A stretch of 64,000 nt of DNA from assembly GCA_958295895.1 (NCBI GenBank), contig CATQHI010000022.1:62001-126000 (forward strand), given 5' to 3'. A program made the translations under genes and the position numbers. Numbering within the stretch: the first letter of the stretch is position 1; the number at the start of each line of letters is the position of its first letter. Source of the DNA: Saprospiraceae bacterium. GTDB lineage: Bacteria; Bacteroidota; Bacteroidia; Chitinophagales; Saprospiraceae. This document shows, piece after piece, positions 60,633-64,000 of the stretch. A model generated the notes under the pieces. It did no database searches, was not told the origin of the DNA, and saw nothing but the letters and a program-made list of their open reading frames with translations.

Positions 60633-63449
60633 ATGGATCGAATTAGACTTTTACTTGTGGTTTTGCTGCTTGGCTGCTTTGCCACTGTCCTCCAGGCCCA
60701 GTCTACCGTGAGTGGTCAAGTAACTGACGAAACCGGAGAGGGGCTCATCGGAGCATCCATTTTAGCTCAAGGCACCGTCTCGGGGACCGTTACGGACATT
60801 GATGGCAATTTCAGCATTTCCGTGCCAGAGACTTCAGATGCTTTGGTCGTCTCCTACACCGGCTTCAATACCAAGACGGTTGACATCGTGCCTGGGCAAG
60901 CCACTTACAATATTGTCTTAACTGAAGGGGTGAACCTCAACGAGATTGTTGTCTCAGGACAAGGAGTAGGTATTGAGCGCAAACGCCTTACCACGACTGT
61001 CGACGTTATTTCCAGTGAAGAACTAGAGCTAGCACCGATTACTCAGATCGATCAACTGCTTCAGAGTCGACTCCCCGGCACTCAAATCAGACTCTCCTCT
61101 GGTCAACCTGGAACTGCGTCTATCATCCGTAATCGTGGACCTCTTTCTGCCAATGGTTCTTCTACCCCAGTTATAATAATTGACGGTGTAAGGGTTGACA
61201 ACTTGAATTCAAATCCCTCTTTGAATATCGGCACAGGAGGTGCTAATTCTTCTGCATTGGCTGACATTCCAGTTGAAAGTATCGAACGGGTCGAGTTCAT
61301 CCGAGGTGGAGCGGCTACTACTCTTTACGGTGCTGACGCCGCTAATGGAGTTCTCCAAATTTTTACTAAGCGGGGTACTGCCGGAAAGGCTAATATAACT
61401 GGTGGTATCCTACTGGGCTCTATGGTAGGTGAGAAAAAGTTTCTGCGCTTCGAGGAAACCGCAGATATTATTTTCGAGCCAGGACTGGTTCAGCAGTATC
61501 GTTTTGGTGTTGATGGCGGCAATGAGAAAGTGACGTACAACTTTAGTGGTAGCTTCTATAATGATGATGGCTTCAACGACATTAACACCCAACGTAGAAT
61601 TAATGCTCGCTTCGGCACACAAGCTATCCTTAATGATAAACTTACCTACTCTGGATCAGCCAGTTTCTCCAGCAACTTCTTTACTCGTGATTACAACGCA
61701 AACAACAGCTTTGCCCGCTTTGGTAATCTTGAAAGCGGTAATTATGGACTTCTTGATACGCTAGACTCCCAGGAAATTGATGATGTCAGACAAGACATCC
61801 GTAGAGAGGGTGAACTTACTGATATCACCGATGCCGTCCGTCGCTTTCAGACAAGTCAACAACTTACTTACAAACCGTTTGAAGGTTTCACGGGTCGGCT
61901 CATTCTTGGACTAGACAACAGACGAAATCGCAACGACGAAATCGCTAGCAATGCGCTACTCATCGCTAAGGGAAGTATCTCAGAAGGCACTGCTGATCAA
62001 GGCTCTTTTGGACGCGCTACTCGAGATTTTATTACCCTTACTAGCGATTTAGCCCTTGGTTATGAGAAAGAAGTAAGTGATTTTATTTTCACTACATCGG
62101 TAGGCGCACAAGTATTCCGCAATCAAGACGAACAACTGTTGATTACTGGATCAAACTTAGTTGAAGGCTCAACTATTCTGAACAACACTGCCGAACGCGA
62201 CGCGACTGAGTTTTTCCGCGCGGTTGCTTTCGGGGGATTCTATGTAGCAGAGAATATTGGTTTTCAGAATAAAGTTTTCCTCGATCTAGGGTCACGGTGG
62301 GACTTTAACTCTGCTTTTGGTGATGATATCGGTTTAGTTAACCTGTTACGCGTTGGGTTACGTTACAGTCTTACTGATGAACAATTCATGCAGGAGGGGA
62401 CTATCTCCAACGTCGTCAGTAGAGCTAGCTTCCGCGCCAATTTTGGTCAGGCATCAAACTTCCCCACACCATTCGCTCGGGATAGACTTTTTTCGGTAAA
62501 CGCGTTCCTCGGTACGCCCACCTACACTTTTGGAAATCCAGGTAATCCTGATTTAGGACCGGAGATCGTTAATTCCTTTGAGTTTGGTGGTGACTTCAGT
62601 TTCGTACGTGGTAGAATTGGCATTGGTGTTACTTACTACAATCAAACTACCCAAGATGCTATCTTCTCTGCGCCTACCGCACCTTCAGTTGGCCAAATTA
62701 ATCAAGAGGCTAACGTAGGAGAAATTTCCAATAAGGGTTTTGAGTTTCAACTCGACTTGGGTATCGTTGAGCGATCAAATCTTAACGTGGGATTAACTGC
62801 TTCATTAACTACTAACAAGAACGAAGTTGTTGATGCAGGGGGAAGTCCAGAGTTTAGCACAGGTGGCTTCTCGTTCTTAGGATCTTTTGTCAAGGAGGGG
62901 CAGCCACTTGGGTATCTGCGTGGAACACGAGGCATCGTCTCAGAATCTGGTGAATTCTCTGTGGAACGGAATGCGGTTCTAGGTAATCCTACACCCGATG
63001 GATATGGTACCATTGGCTTGAATATTGACTACAAGCGATTTACTCTACTGGTCAGTTCTGATTTTCAATATGGTGCTCAGGGTGTAGCTGTTGACGATGT
63101 GTTACGTTACTTTGGCGGAATTAGCGACGAGGGTCGTATACCCGAAGTCGCGCTTGAGCAGGCCGGCAGCTTTTTCGATCTGGCGGGCTACTGGGTGGAA
63201 GACACTGACTTTATCAAAGTACGTAACATAGGCTTACAGTACCGTGTTCCCACTGAAAACTTACCCTTCTCATCGTTAAGAGTTGGTTTTACCGCTCGAA
63301 ACCCGCTTGTATTTGCCAGTTCTAGTTTTGATCCTGAGATCACAGGGTCCGGTATCGCTACTCAAGGTGGCTTTGCTGTTGGTGGGTTTGGATACGGTAC
63401 GGAATCAGCCCCAGAGCAATACTTGTTCAATATCGACTTCTCGTTCTAA
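60633..63449 (+). CDS. SusC/RagA-type TonB-dependent receptor, second system
   Basis: 938 residues. Signal peptide LLLVVLLLGCFATVLQAQ, carboxypeptidase-regulatory-like domain (STVSGQVTDETGEGLIGASI, about 23-105), plug with NEIVVSGQGVGIERKRLTTT, VIIIDGVRVDNLN and ERVEFIRGGAATTLYGADAA, then barrel ending in YLFNIDFSF. It differs from the first SusC in lacking the VVVGYG form of the signature and in base composition: codons here end in A or T far more often than in neighbouring genes. It is followed after 35 bp by a SusD-like lipoprotein. The substrate is unknown. Confidence 0.92.
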   Translation: MDRIRLLLVVLLLGCFATVLQAQSTVSGQVTDETGEGLIGASILAQGTVSGTVTDIDGNFSISVPETSDALVVSYTGFNTKTVDIVPGQATYNIVLTEGVNLNEIVVSGQGVGIERKRLTTTVDVISSEELELAPITQIDQLLQSRLPGTQIRLSSGQPGTASIIRNRGPLSANGSSTPVIIIDGVRVDNLNSNPSLNIGTGGANSSALADIPVESIERVEFIRGGAATTLYGADAANGVLQIFTKRGTAGKANITGGILLGSMVGEKKFLRFEETADIIFEPGLVQQYRFGVDGGNEKVTYNFSGSFYNDDGFNDINTQRRINARFGTQAILNDKLTYSGSASFSSNFFTRDYNANNSFARFGNLESGNYGLLDTLDSQEIDDVRQDIRREGELTDITDAVRRFQTSQQLTYKPFEGFTGRLILGLDNRRNRNDEIASNALLIAKGSISEGTADQGSFGRATRDFITLTSDLALGYEKEVSDFIFTTSVGAQVFRNQDEQLLITGSNLVEGSTILNNTAERDATEFFRAVAFGGFYVAENIGFQNKVFLDLGSRWDFNSAFGDDIGLVNLLRVGLRYSLTDEQFMQEGTISNVVSRASFRANFGQASNFPTPFARDRLFSVNAFLGTPTYTFGNPGNPDLGPEIVNSFEFGGDFSFVRGRIGIGVTYYNQTTQDAIFSAPTAPSVGQINQEANVGEISNKGFEFQLDLGIVERSNLNVGLTASLTTNKNEVVDAGGSPEFSTGGFSFLGSFVKEGQPLGYLRGTRGIVSESGEFSVERNAVLGNPTPDGYGTIGLNIDYKRFTLLVSSDFQYGAQGVAVDDVLRYFGGISDEGRIPEVALEQAGSFFDLAGYWVEDTDFIKVRNIGLQYRVPTENLPFSSLRVGFTARNPLVFASSSFDPEITGSGIATQGGFAVGGFGYGTESAPEQYLFNIDFSF

Positions 63450-63484
63450 ATTTATCTTCCATAAACGTTTTAGAAAAAGCTCAA

Positions 63485-64000
63485 ATGATGAATTTTAAGT
63501 CAATAGGTAAAAAAGTTAGTATTCTGACCATAGCCGCATTCACCTTAGGAAATTGCGAAGACCCGGACGAGTTTCTGGAACCGATAAACCCTGATTTGGT
63601 CACCGAGGCAGTAGTTGGGACTGTCCAATCTGCCGAAAGGACGTTGGCCGGTGCGGAACGACAGTTGAGTTTAACTATGAATGAACTCGTGCCGCCAGCT
63701 GAGATAGTTACCGATAACTACCAGAACACTCGAACATTTTTCAACCAATTTCTCGATGATTTGGACATTGACTTCACTGATCAAGACGTCCGAGAATTGG
63801 AATTTGCCGTCGCTAGGCTAAGAGAGCTTACTACTACTGGTATAGATGTAATCTATCCGGCCGACGAGAGTGCTACAGACGATGTCCTTGCTGGTTTGTA
63901 TTTCCTGCGCGGGGTGTCTTATCTGATTGGTGGGGAAGCGTTCAGAACGCTACCTGCCGATCCAGGTGGTGTACCTCAACCAAGTAGTGTTCATTTTGAA
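63485..64000 (+). CDS. SusD/RagB-like outer-membrane lipoprotein, cut by window end
   Basis: 172 codons from the ATG at 63485 (a second ATG is at 63488) run to the window edge without a stop. The lipoprotein signal KVSILTIAAFTLGNC is followed by EDPDEFLEPINPDLV. Position 35 bp after a SusC-type receptor and the helical sequence GLYFLRGVSYLIGGEAFRTL, in the place of the first SusD TPR helices, support a SusD-like partner, although the sequence is unlike the first SusD of this window. Same A+T-rich codon use as its receptor. Confidence 0.75.
   Translation, partial: MMNFKSIGKKVSILTIAAFTLGNCEDPDEFLEPINPDLVTEAVVGTVQSAERTLAGAERQLSLTMNELVPPAEIVTDNYQNTRTFFNQFLDDLDIDFTDQDVRELEFAVARLRELTTTGIDVIYPADESATDDVLAGLYFLRGVSYLIGGEAFRTLPADPGGVPQPSSVHFE

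Overview
This window looks like chromosomal DNA of a GC-rich, aerobic, probably aquatic member of the Bacteroidota, most likely near Saprospiria/Lewinella. The evidence is two SusC-type TonB-dependent receptors with SusD-type partners, a secreted hydrolase with a type IX (Por) C-terminal sorting domain, a MurF-alanine racemase fusion, an S46 dipeptidyl-peptidase, several TAnnTTTG-type -7 promoter elements, and a microbial rhodopsin with retinal/carotenoid genes. The genus is an inference; no rRNA gene is present.

Layout. 0-2.4 kb: partial GNAT acetyltransferase, a DUF3291 remnant, and an ECF sigma factor with its membrane partner. 2.8-8.6 kb: tight uronate-catabolism operon uxaC-kdgK-eda-dctPQM. 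8.7-10.8 kb: a frameshifted retinal-forming Blh, a frameshifted SDR and a frameshifted OsmC. 10.8-16.7 kb: a LacI regulator divergent from a SusC/SusD pair; with the uronate operon this suggests a uronic-acid polysaccharide utilisation locus. 16.8-32.4 kb (minus strand): a dcw cell-wall/division cluster, mraZ-rsmH-ftsL-ftsI-murE-mraY-murD-ftsW-murG-murC-ftsQ-ftsA-ftsZ, with a four-box MraZ operator. 32.7-45.7 kb: CrtZ carotene hydroxylase, a hypothetical protein, a guaA/lipoprotein/HDAC-like operon, the rhodopsin behind an ArsR regulator, mdh, S46 peptidase, a 2-hydroxyacid dehydrogenase and murF-alr. 45.7-53.4 kb: an accessory-looking stretch with an orphan N-terminal domain like that of McrB-type proteins, an antirepressor-like protein altered by a 26-bp duplication, dinB, a methyltransferase, a VWA protein, a REP-associated transposase (RAYT) bracketed by inverted repeats, hemD, tRNA-Lys and rpsO. 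53.6-64 kb: secreted hydrolase, isoprenyl diphosphate synthase, YpdA-like and disulfide-reductase-like flavoproteins, a PolX/PHP protein and a second, more A+T-rich SusC/SusD-type pair cut by the window end.

How the genes fit together. The first SusCD pair, LacI, the TRAP transporter and UxaC/KdgK/Eda form a path from outer-membrane import to pyruvate plus glyceraldehyde-3-phosphate. The uronate reductase and dehydratase needed between UxaC and KdgK are not in the window. The isoprenyl synthase, CrtZ, Blh and rhodopsin are parts of a light-harvesting system scattered over 47 kb.

Quality caution. About fourteen single-base frameshifts are visible, in two zones (9-11.4 kb and 45-56.3 kb), many in homopolymers. 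Most look like sequencing or assembly errors rather than true gene decay, and affected genes are described by reading across the shift. Other notable structures are a dispersed 20-bp GC-rich motif (at least 13 copies), a MITE-like inverted repeat inside the dcw cluster, direct repeats bracketing the first susCD pair, and promoters placed so close to start codons that several genes are probably leaderless.
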